From an uncultured Rhodospirillaceae bacterium (GTDB taxonomy: Bacteria > Pseudomonadota > Alphaproteobacteria > SP197), in NCBI GenBank assembly GCA_937880925.1, contig CALGGB010000278.1:1-58572 (forward strand): a stretch of 58,572 nucleotides of DNA. The letters run 5' to 3'. The position numbers were made by a program, and so were the translations under genes. Positions 8,757 to 17,921 of this stretch are shown here, one piece after another. Position 1 is the first letter of the stretch. Every line of letters begins with the position of its first letter. A model generated the notes under the pieces. That model worked only from the letters and a program-made list of their open reading frames with translations. It was not told the origin of the DNA and made no database searches.

Positions 8757-8886
8757 GCGTTAGACCTTCACCGCGGCGACGGAGGATGGATTCGTTCTGT
8801 GCATGATGGGCTCTCGTGGCCTTCTCATTTCCGCCCGCTTCGCGAAAGATGATAACAGAGGCGCAGCCGCCACGGAGAGAGCAGCC

Positions 8887-10272
8887 ATGATCGATCGCGC
8901 ACGCAACAGGACCGCCGGTACCAGGGCCTGGAGCATGGCCGCACTGGTGCTCGTTCTGGCGATGGCCGGCTGCAAGTCCAGCGAGCGCGACTTCGAGGCT
9001 GCTCCCCCGCCCGTCGCCGAACCCGAGGCGCCGGCCGAACCCGCCTTCACCGAGGCACCCGAGGTGGAAACCGCGCCGCTTGCCGGCACCGACGAGGCCA
9101 ACTACGGCGAAGCCACGCAGTTTGCCCGGCGCATCGCTCTCATCCTGCCGCTTTCGGGCCAGTACAGCGGCGTCGGCAACAACCTGCTGGATGCCGCGAG
9201 CCTGGCGCTGTTCGACATCGGCGGCGATCGCATGGAGCTGATCGTGGCCGATACCAAGGGCACGCCCGAGGGTGCCGCGACAGCCGTGCGTCAGGCGCTG
9301 GCGGGCGCACCGGACCTCATCGTGGGCCCGCTTTTTGCCCAGGAGGTCACCGCCGCCTCGCCGATCGCCGAGCAGGCCGGCATTCCCATGATCGCGCTGT
9401 CTTCGGACCTGACGGTTGCCCGTCCCGGCGTCTATCTGCTGGGCATCGCACCCGAACAGCAGATCGAACGGGTCGTCTCCCACGCCGCCCAGCAGGGCTA
9501 CCTGCGCTTTGCCGTGCTGGCACCCCAGAACGCCTTCGGCCGTCGCATGGCGGGCGCCATGGAACAGGCCGTGGCGCAGAGCGGCGGCCAGGTGGTGCAG
9601 CGCGCCTTCTACAACCCCGACGGCCTGGGTATCGAGGAGACCGTGCGCGAGCTGACCCGCTACAAGGCGCGCCAGGCCGATCTGGAGGCCCAGATCGCCG
9701 AACTGCGGCTGCGCGGCGACGAGGTCTCGCTGGCCACCATCGCCCGCCTGGAAGAGATGGAGGCAGCCGGTACGGTATCCTTCGATGCCCTGCTGATCCC
9801 CGAATCCGGTTCCCTGCTGCGCGAGCTATCGGCATGGCTGGGTTACTACGACGTCAATCCCAACGAGGTCCGCCTGCTGGGTCTGGCCAACTGGAACGAC
9901 CCCAGCCTGCTGCGCGAACCCGTGCTGCGCGGCGCCTGGTATGCCATGACGCCCCAGGACCGCATGGCCTGGTTCAACAGCCGCTTCGAGGCCGCCTACG
10001 GCACCACGCCGCCGCCGGTTGCCGCACTCGCCTATGACGCCATGGCCCTGGCCGCGGGCCTGGCGCGCAATACCGAACAGGGCGAATTCAGCCAGGCCGC
10101 CGTCACCGACTGGCGCGGTTTCTCCGGCATCGAGGGCGTTTTCCGCTTCCAGGCCGACGGCGAGCCCGAACGTGGCATGGTGGTGATGGAGATCCAGCCC
10201 GGCGGCGCCGTGGTCGCCGATCCAGCGCCGACCTCGTTCCGCCCGCCCGCCGTGTCGATGCTGGTCGACTAG
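8887..10272 (+). CDS. Penicillin-binding protein activator, LpoA-like lipoprotein
   Basis: A 461-residue exported lipoprotein. I use ATG 8887 (preceded by GGAGAGAG), which gives a signal peptide with lipobox LAMAGC and Cys at about residue 29. An acidic, Pro/Ala-rich linker follows, then a periplasmic-binding-protein fold of the branched-chain amino-acid type: IALILPLSGQYSGVGNNLLDAASLALFD, LIVGPLFAQEV, FAVLAPQNAFGRRM. Alphaproteobacterial proteins of this kind are related to the C-terminal half of LpoA, the outer-membrane activator of PBP1A, so a role in peptidoglycan synthesis is likely but inferred; a solute-binding role is the alternative. Its TAG stop is the left edge of palindromic element copy B. 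Confidence 0.85.
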   Translation: MIDRARNRTAGTRAWSMAALVLVLAMAGCKSSERDFEAAPPPVAEPEAPAEPAFTEAPEVETAPLAGTDEANYGEATQFARRIALILPLSGQYSGVGNNLLDAASLALFDIGGDRMELIVADTKGTPEGAATAVRQALAGAPDLIVGPLFAQEVTAASPIAEQAGIPMIALSSDLTVARPGVYLLGIAPEQQIERVVSHAAQQGYLRFAVLAPQNAFGRRMAGAMEQAVAQSGGQVVQRAFYNPDGLGIEETVRELTRYKARQADLEAQIAELRLRGDEVSLATIARLEEMEAAGTVSFDALLIPESGSLLRELSAWLGYYDVNPNEVRLLGLANWNDPSLLREPVLRGAWYAMTPQDRMAWFNSRFEAAYGTTPPPVAALAYDAMALAAGLARNTEQGEFSQAAVTDWRGFSGIEGVFRFQADGEPERGMVVMEIQPGGAVVADPAPTSFRPPAVSMLVD

Positions 10273-10332
10273 AGCAAATCATCCTTCAGCGGAATCGCTT
10301 CGCGACTGCGCGGAAGGATGTGAATTTGCTCT
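10271..10332. repeat. Palindromic CTAGAGC element, copy B, first module
   Basis: 62 bases beginning AGAGCAAATCATCCTTC and ending GAAGGATGTGAATTTGCTCT. It folds on ATCCTTC/GAAGGAT with a GAATCGCTTCGCGA centre and differs from copy C at about four positions. It begins inside the TAG stop of the LpoA-like gene. A short spacer containing CTTGT and ATGT leads to the second module. Confidence 0.82.
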
Positions 10333-10345
10333 GTCTTGTAAATGT

Positions 10346-10407
10346 AGAGCGGATTCACACGACTACCCGGGGCCGCCATGCGGTTCCGGGTAGTCGTGAT
10401 CCGCTCT
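10346..10407. repeat. Palindromic CTAGAGC element, copy B, second module
   Basis: 62 bases beginning AGAGCGGATTCACACGAC and ending GTCGTGATCCGCTCT, with arms of about 20 bases (CGACTACCCGG against CCGGGTAGTCG) around GGCCGCCATGCGGTT. The right end supplies the TAG stop of hemW on the minus strand. The terminal sequence AGAGCGGATTCAC is shared with the right end of copy A and the fragment in copy C. Confidence 0.82.
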
Positions 10408-11593
10408 AGGCCAGGATCCGTTCCAGCACGCCGTTGAGCACCTGGCGGCCCGATGCGGTTGCGCGCAGGCGGCCGGGTTCGCGTTTGAGCAGGCCGCCTG
10501 CAATCAGCGGCGCCAGCCGTTCGGCCGGGAGAAGGGCATCGATGCCGCGGCCCGTGGCGCGTTGGACATCGGCGTCGCGCAGCCCCTCGACCAGGCGCAT
10601 GCCCATCATCAGCACTTCGGCGACACGATCCTCGCCCGCGACCTCCATGGTCTCGGCCGTGGCGTGGCCCCGGGCCTCGACGCCGGCGAGCCAGGTCTCG
10701 GGGGCCTTTTCCTGGCGCCGCGCGATGCTGAGACCGCCCGCTGCGTTGAGCCGGCCGTGGGCGCCGGGGCCGATGCCGACCCATTCGCCCGAACGCCAGT
10801 AGAGGATGTTGTGGCGGCTTTCCTGCCCAGGCCGGGCGTGGTTGGAAACCTCGTAGGCAGGCAGGCCGGCAGCCTCCGTCATCGCCTGGGTCGCCTCGTA
10901 CATCGCGGCCTGATCGTCCTCGCAGGGCACCACCAGTTCGCCCCGGCGATGGAGCGTGTGGAAGGCGGTGCCGGGTTCTATGGTGAGCTGGTAGAGCGAG
11001 AGATGGTCCGTGCCGAAAGCCAGTGCGCGGGCGAGTTCGGCCTCCCAGTCCGCCGGGCTCTGGCCGGGTCGGGCATAGATGAGGTCGAAGGACATGCGCG
11101 GGAAGTGTTCGCGCGCGATGGCGATGGCGGCCAGCGCCTCGGCGCGGTCGTGGCGGCGGCCCAGCGCTTTCAGGTCAGCATCGTCGAGCGCCTGCACGCC
11201 CAGCGAGACGCGCCCCACCCCTGCCGCGCGGTAACCCGCGAAACGGCCGGCCTCGACGCTGCCGGGGTTGGCCTCCAGCGTCACCTCGACATCGCCTGCC
11301 ACAGGCCATCGCGCCGCGATGGCATCCAGCGCGGCGCCGACGGTCGCGGGGTCCATCAGCGAAGGCGTGCCGCCGCCAAAGAAGATGCTGGTGACCGTGC
11401 GCCCCGGCGCCGCTTGCGCCATGTGGGCGATCTCGGCGGTCATCGCGGCGCGCCAGCGGGTCTCGTCGATGGTCTCGCGGACGTGGCTGTTGAAGTCGCA
11501 ATAGGGGCACTTGGACTGGCAGAACGGCCAGTGGACATAGACCCCGAAGCCGGGATCGGACTCGGCATCAGCCATGGAGGGAGCGGGGTTCAC
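10406..11593 (-). CDS. hemW: Radical SAM family heme chaperone HemW
   Basis: A 395-residue radical SAM protein that binds and transfers heme; the family was long mislabelled as oxygen-independent coproporphyrinogen oxidase. The cluster motif is FCQSKCPYCDFN, with cysteines at about 25, 29 and 32 (C-x3-C-x2-C). It is followed by IFFGGGTPSLMDP and LEANPGSVEAG, both typical of HemN/HemW. SLYQLTIEPGTAFH and YEVSNHARPG (with the HemW-type H-N-x-x-Y-W, HNILYWRSGEWVGIGPGAHG) point to HemW rather than HemN. The start is GTG 11593; an ATG six codons in is possible. It follows rdgB by two bases, in the common alphaproteobacterial rph-rdgB-hemW operon. The stop is given by palindromic element copy B. 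Confidence 0.93.
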   Translation of the reverse strand: MNPAPSMADAESDPGFGVYVHWPFCQSKCPYCDFNSHVRETIDETRWRAAMTAEIAHMAQAAPGRTVTSIFFGGGTPSLMDPATVGAALDAIAARWPVAGDVEVTLEANPGSVEAGRFAGYRAAGVGRVSLGVQALDDADLKALGRRHDRAEALAAIAIAREHFPRMSFDLIYARPGQSPADWEAELARALAFGTDHLSLYQLTIEPGTAFHTLHRRGELVVPCEDDQAAMYEATQAMTEAAGLPAYEVSNHARPGQESRHNILYWRSGEWVGIGPGAHGRLNAAGGLSIARRQEKAPETWLAGVEARGHATAETMEVAGEDRVAEVLMMGMRLVEGLRDADVQRATGRGIDALLPAERLAPLIAGGLLKREPGRLRATASGRQVLNGVLERILA

Positions 11594-11595
11594 CG

Positions 11596-12198
11596 TCAGT
11601 GAAAGTCCGCAGCGCCCAGCAGGCGGGCGAAGGCGCGGGCGCGGTGGTTGCGCGCCTTCTTTTCGGCAGGCGTCATCTCGCCGAAGCTGCGCGTCTCGTC
11701 CTCGGGCACGAAGATCGGGTCGTAGCCGAAGCCGTTGGAACCGCGTGGGGGAAACTCCAGGTGGCCGTCGACGCGGCCCTCGAAGACCCGCTCGCTGCCA
11801 TCGGGCCAGGCCAGCGCCAGGACGCAGTGGAAGCTGGCCGAACGGTCCGGATCGTCGCCCAACGCCTCCTCCACCTTCTTCATGGCCGCCCGGAAGTCGC
11901 GCTCGGGCCCGGCCCAGCGCGCCGAATGGATGCCGGGCTTGCCGCCCAGCGCCGTGACCGACAGGCCGGAATCATCGGCAAGCGCGGGCAGGCCGGCGCC
12001 CTGTGCCGAGGCATGGGCCTTCAGCAGGGCATTGGCGACATAGGTGTCACCGGTCTCCTCGGGCTCGGGCAGGCCGAGCGCGCCGGCGCCCACGACCTCG
12101 ACGCCCAGCGGGCCGAGCAGCTCCTCCAGCTCCACCAGCTTGCCCGCGTTGTGGCTGGCAAGGACCAGGCGCGGCGGCAGGGTGAGCCGGCCGCTCAC
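11596..12198 (-). CDS. rdgB: XTP/dITP diphosphatase (non-canonical purine NTP pyrophosphatase)
   Basis: A 200-residue enzyme that hydrolyses XTP and dITP to the monophosphates, keeping deaminated purines out of DNA. Motifs are [18 protein letters not shown] at the N-terminus, [24 protein letters not shown] around residues 70-95, the [25 protein letters not shown] block, and [19 protein letters not shown] at the C-terminus. The start is GTG 12198, overlapping the rph stop (GTGA); the ATG-free N-terminus fits the family. Position between rph and hemW is the usual one. Confidence 0.95.
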   Translation of the reverse strand: MSGRLTLPPRLVLASHNAGKLVELEELLGPLGVEVVGAGALGLPEPEETGDTYVANALLKAHASAQGAGLPALADDSGLSVTALGGKPGIHSARWAGPERDFRAAMKKVEEALGDDPDRSASFHCVLALAWPDGSERVFEGRVDGHLEFPPRGSNGFGYDPIFVPEDETRSFGEMTPAEKKARNHRARAFARLLGAADFH

Positions 12199-12914
12199 GA
12201 GGCGAGCGCCGCCTTCTGCGCGGTGACCAGCTCGCCGATACCCTTGGCGGCAAGGTCGATCAGCGTGTCGAGCGCGGTGCGGTCGAAGGTCGCGCCTTCG
12301 GCGGTCGCCTGGACCTCGACCAGCAGGCCCTTGCCGGTCATGACGAAGTTGGCATCGGCATGGGCGTTGGAATCCTCGGCATAGTCGAGGTCGAGCACGG
12401 GAACGCCGTCGTAGATGCCGCAGGAGATCGCCGCGACATGGTCGGTCAGCGGCAGCGCCTTCAGCTCGCCCGCCGCGACCAGCTTGGCAAGAGCGGCGTG
12501 GAGCGCGACATAGGCGCCGGTGATCGAGGCGGTACGCGTGCCGCCGTCGGCCTGGATGACATCGCAGTCGACACGGATCTGGCGCTCGCCCAGGGCGACC
12601 AGGTCGGTGACGGCGCGCAGGCTGCGCCCGATCAGGCGCTGGATCTCCTGCGTGCGGCCCGACTGCTTGCCGCGCGCGGCCTCGCGGTCGGTGCGGGTGT
12701 TGGTCGAGCGCGGCAGCATGCCGTATTCGGCCGTCACCCAGCCGCGGCCTTCGCCGCGCAGCCATGGCGGCACGCGTTCCTCGATCGAGGCGGTGCACAG
12801 CACATGGGTATCGCCGAAGCGGGCCATGCAGGAACCCTCGGCGTGCTTGGAAAAGCCGGGGTCGAGGTGAATCCGGCGCAGCTCGTCGGCGGCGCGGCCG
12901 GAGGGACGGTTCAT
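12195..12914 (-). CDS. rph: Ribonuclease PH
   Basis: A 239-residue phosphorolytic 3'-exoribonuclease that trims tRNA 3' ends. The N-terminus is [15 protein letters not shown], the usual start (RPSGR). Further motifs are [36 protein letters not shown] and [44 protein letters not shown] near the C-terminus carries the phosphate/metal-site acidic residues. ATG 12914 is chosen because longer frames add non-homologous sequence. It heads the rph-rdgB-hemW operon and is divergent from hrcA. Confidence 0.97.
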   Translation of the reverse strand: MNRPSGRAADELRRIHLDPGFSKHAEGSCMARFGDTHVLCTASIEERVPPWLRGEGRGWVTAEYGMLPRSTNTRTDREAARGKQSGRTQEIQRLIGRSLRAVTDLVALGERQIRVDCDVIQADGGTRTASITGAYVALHAALAKLVAAGELKALPLTDHVAAISCGIYDGVPVLDLDYAEDSNAHADANFVMTGKGLLVEVQATAEGATFDRTALDTLIDLAAKGIGELVTAQKAALAS

Positions 12915-13009
12915 GGGGCTCTCTTCTGTCGCGGTGAATGGGGAGTCGCGTGGCGCGGAACCTAGTGCGGATCGCGGGCCGATGGAACCGCAACCGCCGA
13001 TGGCGCCCG

Positions 13010-13038
13010 TTGACCTTGACCGGGGCACCCCCTACATC
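13010..13038 (+). promoter_or_regulatory. Candidate sigma-70-type promoter of hrcA-grpE
   Basis: TTGACC at 13010-13015 and TACATC at 13033-13038 are 17 bases apart, and hrcA starts about 70 bases downstream. The -35 matches the alphaproteobacterial housekeeping consensus. No CIRCE inverted repeat (TTAGCACTC-type) is visible in the rph-hrcA gap, so I see no sign of autoregulation by HrcA here. Confidence 0.45.
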
Positions 13039-13108
13039 ACGGGTACCGGCTGCGACAGCAGAGCGCCCCGGTTGCTGCCAGCCCCGGCGCCGGAACGGGC
13101 CAGACACC

Positions 13109-14146
13109 ATGATCCAGGAGCTCAACGACCGCTCACGCGAAATCTTCCGCATCCTCGTCGACGAATACGTCACGACGGGGGAGCCGGTGGGTTCGCGCAC
13201 GATTTCGCGCCGCCTGCAGGGACCGCTCTCTGCCGCGTCCGTGCGCAATGTCATGGCCGATCTGGCCGAAATGGGCCTGCTTTCCTCGCCCCACGCCTCT
13301 GCCGGGCGCATTCCCACCGAGCCAGGCCTGCGCCTGTTCGTGGAATCCCTGCTCCAGGTCGGCGACCTTTCGCGCGAGGAGCGCGAAGCGATCGAGGGCG
13401 CCTGCGAGGGTGCCGGACGGACCTATGAGGAGGTGCTGGGCGCCGCCTCGGCCCTGCTTTCGGGCCTTTCCCAGCATGCCGGGGTGGTTGTGGCGCCCAA
13501 GCAGGAAGCGCCCTTCAAGCATGTCGAGTTTGTCTCGCTGGCCCCGGACCGGGCGCTGGTCATCGTCGTTCTGGAGTCGGGCGCGGTCGAGAACCGCGTG
13601 ATCGACCTGCCGCCGGGCATCACTCCGGCCATGCTGACGCGGGCGGGCAACTATCTCTCCGCGCGCCTTGCCGGGCGCACGCTGAACGAGGCCCATGGCG
13701 ACGTGAATCAGGAACTGACCCGCCACGAGGCCGAACTCGACGAGCTTTCCCAGCGCGTCGTCGAGGCCGGGCTCGCCACCTGGTCGGGCGACGGCGAGGG
13801 GCCGGCGACGCTGATCGTGCGCGGCCAGGCCAACCTGCTCAACGATGTGCGCGCGCTCACAGACATCGAGCGGATTCGCGACCTGTTCGAAAAGCTCGAT
13901 CAGAACCGCCACATGATGCGCCTGCTGGAGTTGACCCACGACGCGGCCGGCGTCTCCATCTTCATCGGCGCCGATAATTCCATGTTCCAGCTTTCGGGCT
14001 GTTCGACCATCGTCGCCCCGGTTTCCGACCAGGGCGGCCGCTTCATCGGGGCGCTGGGGGTGATCGGGCCGACGCGCATGAACTATGCCCGCATCATTCC
14101 GATGGTCGACTACACCTCCAAGGTGGTCAGCCGATTGCTGGGATAA
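13109..14146 (+). CDS. hrcA: Heat-inducible transcription repressor HrcA
   Basis: A 345-residue repressor. The N-terminal winged helix is visible as [32 protein letters not shown] and [38 protein letters not shown], the best conserved block in HrcA. The C-terminal GAF-like region includes [21 protein letters not shown] and [22 protein letters not shown]. HrcA binds CIRCE operators, usually upstream of groESL and sometimes its own operon; no CIRCE is visible anywhere near the heat-shock genes in this window. It is divergent from rph and followed by grpE. Confidence 0.97.
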   Translation: MIQELNDRSREIFRILVDEYVTTGEPVGSRTISRRLQGPLSAASVRNVMADLAEMGLLSSPHASAGRIPTEPGLRLFVESLLQVGDLSREEREAIEGACEGAGRTYEEVLGAASALLSGLSQHAGVVVAPKQEAPFKHVEFVSLAPDRALVIVVLESGAVENRVIDLPPGITPAMLTRAGNYLSARLAGRTLNEAHGDVNQELTRHEAELDELSQRVVEAGLATWSGDGEGPATLIVRGQANLLNDVRALTDIERIRDLFEKLDQNRHMMRLLELTHDAAGVSIFIGADNSMFQLSGCSTIVAPVSDQGGRFIGALGVIGPTRMNYARIIPMVDYTSKVVSRLLG

Positions 14147-14230
14147 CGCTTTGATCGCGCCCTCACCCACCCCATCTGTGAGCCCGAACCCTTCAAAGAC
14201 AACACCGCCGTTGCGTTGCGAGAGATGACC

Positions 14231-14848
14231 ATGAACGATCAGGAAAAGCCCGGCAGGGACGACGAAAACACCCGCAAATTCCCCGAGGCCGCCAACGACG
14301 AAGGCCGCGATCCCGCGTCCGATGCGACGCTGGATGCCCTGGCCGAGGCGCTTTCGGGCGAGGCTGCCGCCAGCCCGCGCATTGCCGAACTGGAAGGCCA
14401 GGTCGACGACCTGACCGACCGCCTGCTGCGCGCGGCCGCCGAGACCGAGAACGTGCGCCGCCGCTCCGAGAAGGAGCGCGACGACCTGCGCAAGTACGCC
14501 GTGCAGAAGTTCGCCGAGGACATGCTGGCCGTGGCCGACAACCTGAAGCGCGCGCTGGACGCGATCCCCGCGGAGGGCCGCGAGGATGCCGCGGTCAAGG
14601 CGCTGGTCGAAGGCGTCGAGCTGACGGGCCGGGAGCTTTCCGGCGCCATGGAGCGCCACGGCATCCAGCGCATCGAGGCGGCCGACCAGCGCTTCGATCC
14701 CAATCTGCACCAGGCCGTGTTTGAGGTCGAAACCGCCGATGCCGCCCCCGGCACCGTCGTCCAGGTCCTGCGCGACGGCTACACCATCCACGGCCGCCTG
14801 CTGCGCGCCGCCATGGTCGGCGTCGCCAAGGCGCCCGCCGCAGGATAG
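14231..14848 (+). CDS. grpE: Nucleotide exchange factor GrpE
   Basis: A 205-residue DnaK cochaperone that releases ADP. The N-terminal third is low-complexity and acidic; a long coiled coil follows (IAELEGQVDDLTDRLLRAAAETENVRRRSEKERDD). The C-terminal beta domain has GIQRIEAADQRFDPNLHQAVFEVE and PGTVVQVLRDGYTIHGRLLRAAMVGVAK, diagnostic for GrpE. ATG 14231 is favoured over ATG 14225 because GAGAG then sits at normal distance. It follows hrcA by 84 bases and probably shares its promoter; dnaK-dnaJ lie 5 kb away under a separate promoter. Confidence 0.95.
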   Translation: MNDQEKPGRDDENTRKFPEAANDEGRDPASDATLDALAEALSGEAAASPRIAELEGQVDDLTDRLLRAAAETENVRRRSEKERDDLRKYAVQKFAEDMLAVADNLKRALDAIPAEGREDAAVKALVEGVELTGRELSGAMERHGIQRIEAADQRFDPNLHQAVFEVETADAAPGTVVQVLRDGYTIHGRLLRAAMVGVAKAPAAG

Positions 14849-14900
14849 CCATCCGCAGGAAGGTCCGCGGCCTGCGCCCGGCTCAACGCTCCGCAGGCAA

Positions 14901-14935
14901 AGAAAAAGCCGCCGCGCTGGGGGGCGCGGCGGCTT
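14901..14935 (-). terminator. Rho-independent terminator of the PRC-barrel gene
   Basis: A perfect 12-bp stem (AAGCCGCCGCGC with GCGCGGCGGCTT, loop TGGGGG). Read on the minus strand it is followed at once by TTTTTCT, so it terminates transcription coming from the PRC-barrel gene. It lies between convergent grpE and that gene; the plus-strand side has no T-run. Confidence 0.85.
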
Positions 14936-14986
14936 CGGGGTGATGTCAGGCCGGGGGAGGCCCGACATCCGGGGTCGGGGCGAGGA

Positions 14987-15670
14987 TCAGCTGTTGGTGT
15001 CGAAGTAGGTGCGGTTGTTCTCGATCCAGTTGGGGTCGTTGAGCGAGGTCATGTCGTCGCGCTCGAAACGGGGGGCCGCCTCGAAGGCATCCTCGGAGAT
15101 GTCGATGACCAGGACGTCGCGGTCCTGCGTGAGGCGCAGCGAGGACAGCGGCACGGCCACCTGCTCCTCGCCGATACCCAGGAAACCGCCATAGGCGACG
15201 ATGGCGTAGGACTGGCCGGCGTCGTTGGTCGCCAGGACCACGTCGTCGACCTCACCCAGGTCCTCGTCCTGAAGGTTGCGGATATCGCGCCCGATCAGCT
15301 CGTCGGCGCGGAGCACGCCCTGCAGTTCGGCCACGCCCACCGCGGCGGCGAGACGCTCCTTGCGCGATTCCTCGCTCTCGGCCTCAGCGGCGGCCTCGAC
15401 CTCATCGTGACGCTCCTTGGCGATGTCCTCCATGGCCTCGATCACATCGTCGCAGGCGTCCTCCTGCCCGTTGCGCTGCAGGATCATGGCGGCGTTGCGC
15501 AGATCGCGCAGATCACGCTGGGCGGTGGTATCCAGGCTGGCGCGGATTTCCGGATTGTCGCGCAGCCAGGCGTCGTTGTCGCTCAGCGCACCGGTGCAAT
15601 CGTCGGCCATCGCGGGCAGGGCAAGGCACATGGTGGCCGTGGCGGCCAGAGCAGCGGTGCGGATCTTCAT
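14987..15670 (-). CDS. Exported PRC-barrel domain protein
   Basis: A 227-residue protein with a Sec signal peptide (KIRTAALAATATMCLALPAMADD, cleavage after AMA). A helical, highly charged middle follows (QEDACDDVIEAMEDIAKERHDEVEAAAEAE...), then a PRC-barrel at about residues 130-195 (LQGVLRADELIGRDIRNLQDEDLGEVDDVVL ... AIVAYGGFLGIGEEQVAVPLSSL). PRC-barrel proteins of this exported type are common in alphaproteobacteria and mostly uncharacterised. ATG 15670 is chosen because it places the signal peptide at the N-terminus. It is monocistronic, with its own terminator, downstream of the two-component genes. Confidence 0.85.
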   Translation of the reverse strand: MKIRTAALAATATMCLALPAMADDCTGALSDNDAWLRDNPEIRASLDTTAQRDLRDLRNAAMILQRNGQEDACDDVIEAMEDIAKERHDEVEAAAEAESEESRKERLAAAVGVAELQGVLRADELIGRDIRNLQDEDLGEVDDVVLATNDAGQSYAIVAYGGFLGIGEEQVAVPLSSLRLTQDRDVLVIDISEDAFEAAPRFERDDMTSLNDPNWIENNRTYFDTNS

Positions 15671-15762
15671 GGTTGTTCTCCCGATCATTCTGGTTGGGCT
15701 TGCCCGTTGCGCCGCCGGGTACCAGGGCGCGGGCGTCCATACCTTCAACATCCCGGGAGAGG

Positions 15763-17163
15763 TTACGTTCCCTTCTGCCCTGCTCCGCCGGCAGGCAGGC
15801 TAACCCGGGCCAGCAGACCGCCGCCCGGGCGGTCCGCCAGAACGACATCGCCGCCATGGGCGCGCAGGATCGAGCGGGCCACGCCCAGGCCCAGGCCGGT
15901 GCCGCCCGTCGCCCGGTTGCGCGAGGGGTCGCCGCGCATGAAGGGGCGGAACATGGCTTCGCGCTGCTCCTGCGGAATGCCGGGGCCACGGTCGGCAATG
16001 GTGATCAACGCGCCATCGTCCTCCATGCCCAGGGTGATATCGGCGCTGCCGCCGTAGCGGATGGCATTGTCGATCAGGTTGGAGAGCGCCCGGCGCAGCG
16101 CGACCGGGCGGCACAGCAGAACCAGCCGTTCGGGCCCGTCACAGGTGACCGCCCCGCCGGCGTCCGACAGGTCATCGACCAGGCTGCGGACCAGGGCGGC
16201 CAGATCGACCTTCTGATGCGGCTCCCTGCTGGTCTGGCCGCGTGCGGCATCGAGCGATTCCTTCAGCATCACCTCCATGTCGGAAAGATCCTCCAGGGCC
16301 TTGGCGCGCTGGACCTCATCGCCAATGTCCTCGGCGCGCAGGCGCAGGCGGGTGATCACCGTGCGCAGGTCATGGGAGAGCGCGGCCAGCATCAGCGAGC
16401 GGTCGTCGACCATGCCGCGCAGGCGTTCCTGCATGGTGTTGAAGGCCGCCGTCGCCTTGCGCACCTCGCGCGAGCCGGTCTCGGGCAGGGGCGGTGCGTC
16501 GAGATCGCGCGACAGCCGGTCTGCCGCCTCGCCCAGGGTGCGCAGGGGCCGGGTCATGCGCGCGGCCACGACCATGGCGACCGCCACGATGGCCAGCACG
16601 AACAGCGCCAGGGTCACGATGGCGAAGGTGCCCGGCGGTGTCGCCAGGGGACGCGCCGGTGCGGCGACCACGACCCAGTGGCCGTCCTGCAGCGGCAGCG
16701 CAATGACCAGGGTGTAGAAGCCGTGCCGCCATTCGTCCGGGCGCAGCGGGCGTGGCCCCTCGGCCGGGTCAAACGGCGGCGGCTGGCCGGGCACCGCGCG
16801 TACGAAAACATCCGCCCCCAGCGCGGCGGGCGCGGCAGCCAGCGCCGCCGCCTCGATGCCGTCGCCATGGGACCAGCCCGGGCCCCCGCCCCGGGGCGGC
16901 CGGGATGCCAGCCAGACACGGAAGACAGGATCGAGGAAGCGGGCGAGCACGGTCTCGCGACTGGCCGGATCGGCGGCATCAAGCGTCTTGGCGAGGCTCG
17001 CTGCGCGGTCCATGACCGAGCGGGCAAAGGATTCCTGTGCGGCGTTCTCGCGGTCGCGGGACGTGACAATGGCACCCGCGCCGATCACGGCGGTCAGTGT
17101 CGCCAGCACCAGCAGCACGACACCGGCGGTATTGCCCCAGCCGTGGCGCAGCAAGCGCCTCAT
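15763..17163 (-). CDS. EnvZ-type sensor histidine kinase
   Basis: A 466-residue membrane kinase. Transmembrane helices lie at about 11-33 and 180-201, enclosing a periplasmic sensor of about 145 residues. A HAMP linker follows (TRPLRTLGEAADRLSRDLD), then an H-box ALSHDLRTVITRLRLRAED with the phosphorylated His at 264, an N-box LSNLIDNAIRYGG, a G1 box DRGPGIP and a G2 box GGTGLGLGVARSIL. The ATG overlaps the TGA of the upstream OmpR-type regulator (ATGA), so the pair is coupled. The divergent Spy/CpxP-like gene suggests an envelope-stress function resembling CpxA or RstB; that is inference from context. Confidence 0.93.
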   Translation of the reverse strand: MRRLLRHGWGNTAGVVLLVLATLTAVIGAGAIVTSRDRENAAQESFARSVMDRAASLAKTLDAADPASRETVLARFLDPVFRVWLASRPPRGGGPGWSHGDGIEAAALAAAPAALGADVFVRAVPGQPPPFDPAEGPRPLRPDEWRHGFYTLVIALPLQDGHWVVVAAPARPLATPPGTFAIVTLALFVLAIVAVAMVVAARMTRPLRTLGEAADRLSRDLDAPPLPETGSREVRKATAAFNTMQERLRGMVDDRSLMLAALSHDLRTVITRLRLRAEDIGDEVQRAKALEDLSDMEVMLKESLDAARGQTSREPHQKVDLAALVRSLVDDLSDAGGAVTCDGPERLVLLCRPVALRRALSNLIDNAIRYGGSADITLGMEDDGALITIADRGPGIPQEQREAMFRPFMRGDPSRNRATGGTGLGLGVARSILRAHGGDVVLADRPGGGLLARVSLPAGGAGQKGT

Positions 17164-17876
17164 CCGCGGGCGACCTCGGGCGTGAACTGGTAGCCGCCGC
17201 CGCGCACGGTCTTGATGATCTGCGGTTCCTTCGGGTCGGGCTCGATCTTGCGCCGCAGGCGCGAAAGCTGGACGTCGATGCTGCGGTCGAAAGGCTGCGC
17301 CATGCGCCCCTTGGTGAAGGTGAGGAGCTGGTCGCGGTCGAGCACACGGCGGGGGTGCTCCAGGAAGGCGACCAGCAGGTCAAACTCGCCCGCGGTCAGG
17401 CTGACCAGCGCACCCTCGGGATCAAGCAGCTCGCGGCGCGCGACATCCAGGCGCCAGCCCGCGAACAGATAGAGCGTCACACCTTCGTCTTCCGGCAGGG
17501 CCTGGCCCGCGGCGCGGCGCAGCACAGCGCGGATACGCGCCAGCAGCTCGCGCGGGTTGAACGGCTTGGTGACGTAGTCGTCAGCACCCAGTTCCAGACC
17601 GACGATGCGGTCGGTGTCCTCGGCCAGTGCGGTCAGCATGATGACCGGCACCGTGGAGATCTGGCGCAGCTTGCGGCAGATCTCGAAGCCGCCCTCACCG
17701 GGCAGCATGAGATCAAGCACGACCAGGTCGACGTTCTCGTCGCGCACGGTGCGCAGGGCGCGCTCGCCGTCCGGCGCCGTCAGCGCGGTCATGCCATGTT
17801 TGCCCAGAAAACGCGCGAGCAGGTCGCGGATTTCGGGGTCGTCGTCAACGACCAGGATGGCGGGCATGGTGCTCAT
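17160..17876 (-). CDS. OmpR-family response regulator
   Basis: A 238-residue regulator. The receiver starts at ILVVDDDPEIRDLLARFL, with phosphoacceptor Asp in LVVLDLMLPGEGGFEI, then MLTALAED and the Lys in DDYVTKPFNPREL. The C-terminal winged-helix DNA-binding domain ends with RSIDVQLSRLRRKIEPDPKEPQIIKTVRGGGYQF, a classic OmpR/PhoB recognition region. Start ATG 17876; a second ATG three codons in (17867) would be better spaced from the AGGAG. It is cotranscribed with the kinase and divergent from the Spy-like gene, whose upstream region holds phased GTTAC repeats that this protein could bind. Confidence 0.93.
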   Translation of the reverse strand: MSTMPAILVVDDDPEIRDLLARFLGKHGMTALTAPDGERALRTVRDENVDLVVLDLMLPGEGGFEICRKLRQISTVPVIMLTALAEDTDRIVGLELGADDYVTKPFNPRELLARIRAVLRRAAGQALPEDEGVTLYLFAGWRLDVARRELLDPEGALVSLTAGEFDLLVAFLEHPRRVLDRDQLLTFTKGRMAQPFDRSIDVQLSRLRRKIEPDPKEPQIIKTVRGGGYQFTPEVARG

Positions 17877-17921
17877 GCTCCTGACATAGAGGCTCACAGT
17901 CGCGGGCGGGACAAGAATCGG

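Noticed and set aside
8760..8824. Short minus-strand frame just before yraN (about 20 codons)
   Set aside because: Too short, with no homology to rsmI or a leader-peptide pattern; treated as the 5' region of yraN.
14147..14230. CIRCE operator upstream of grpE
   Set aside because: No TTAGCACTC-N9-GAGTGCTAA-like repeat is present.
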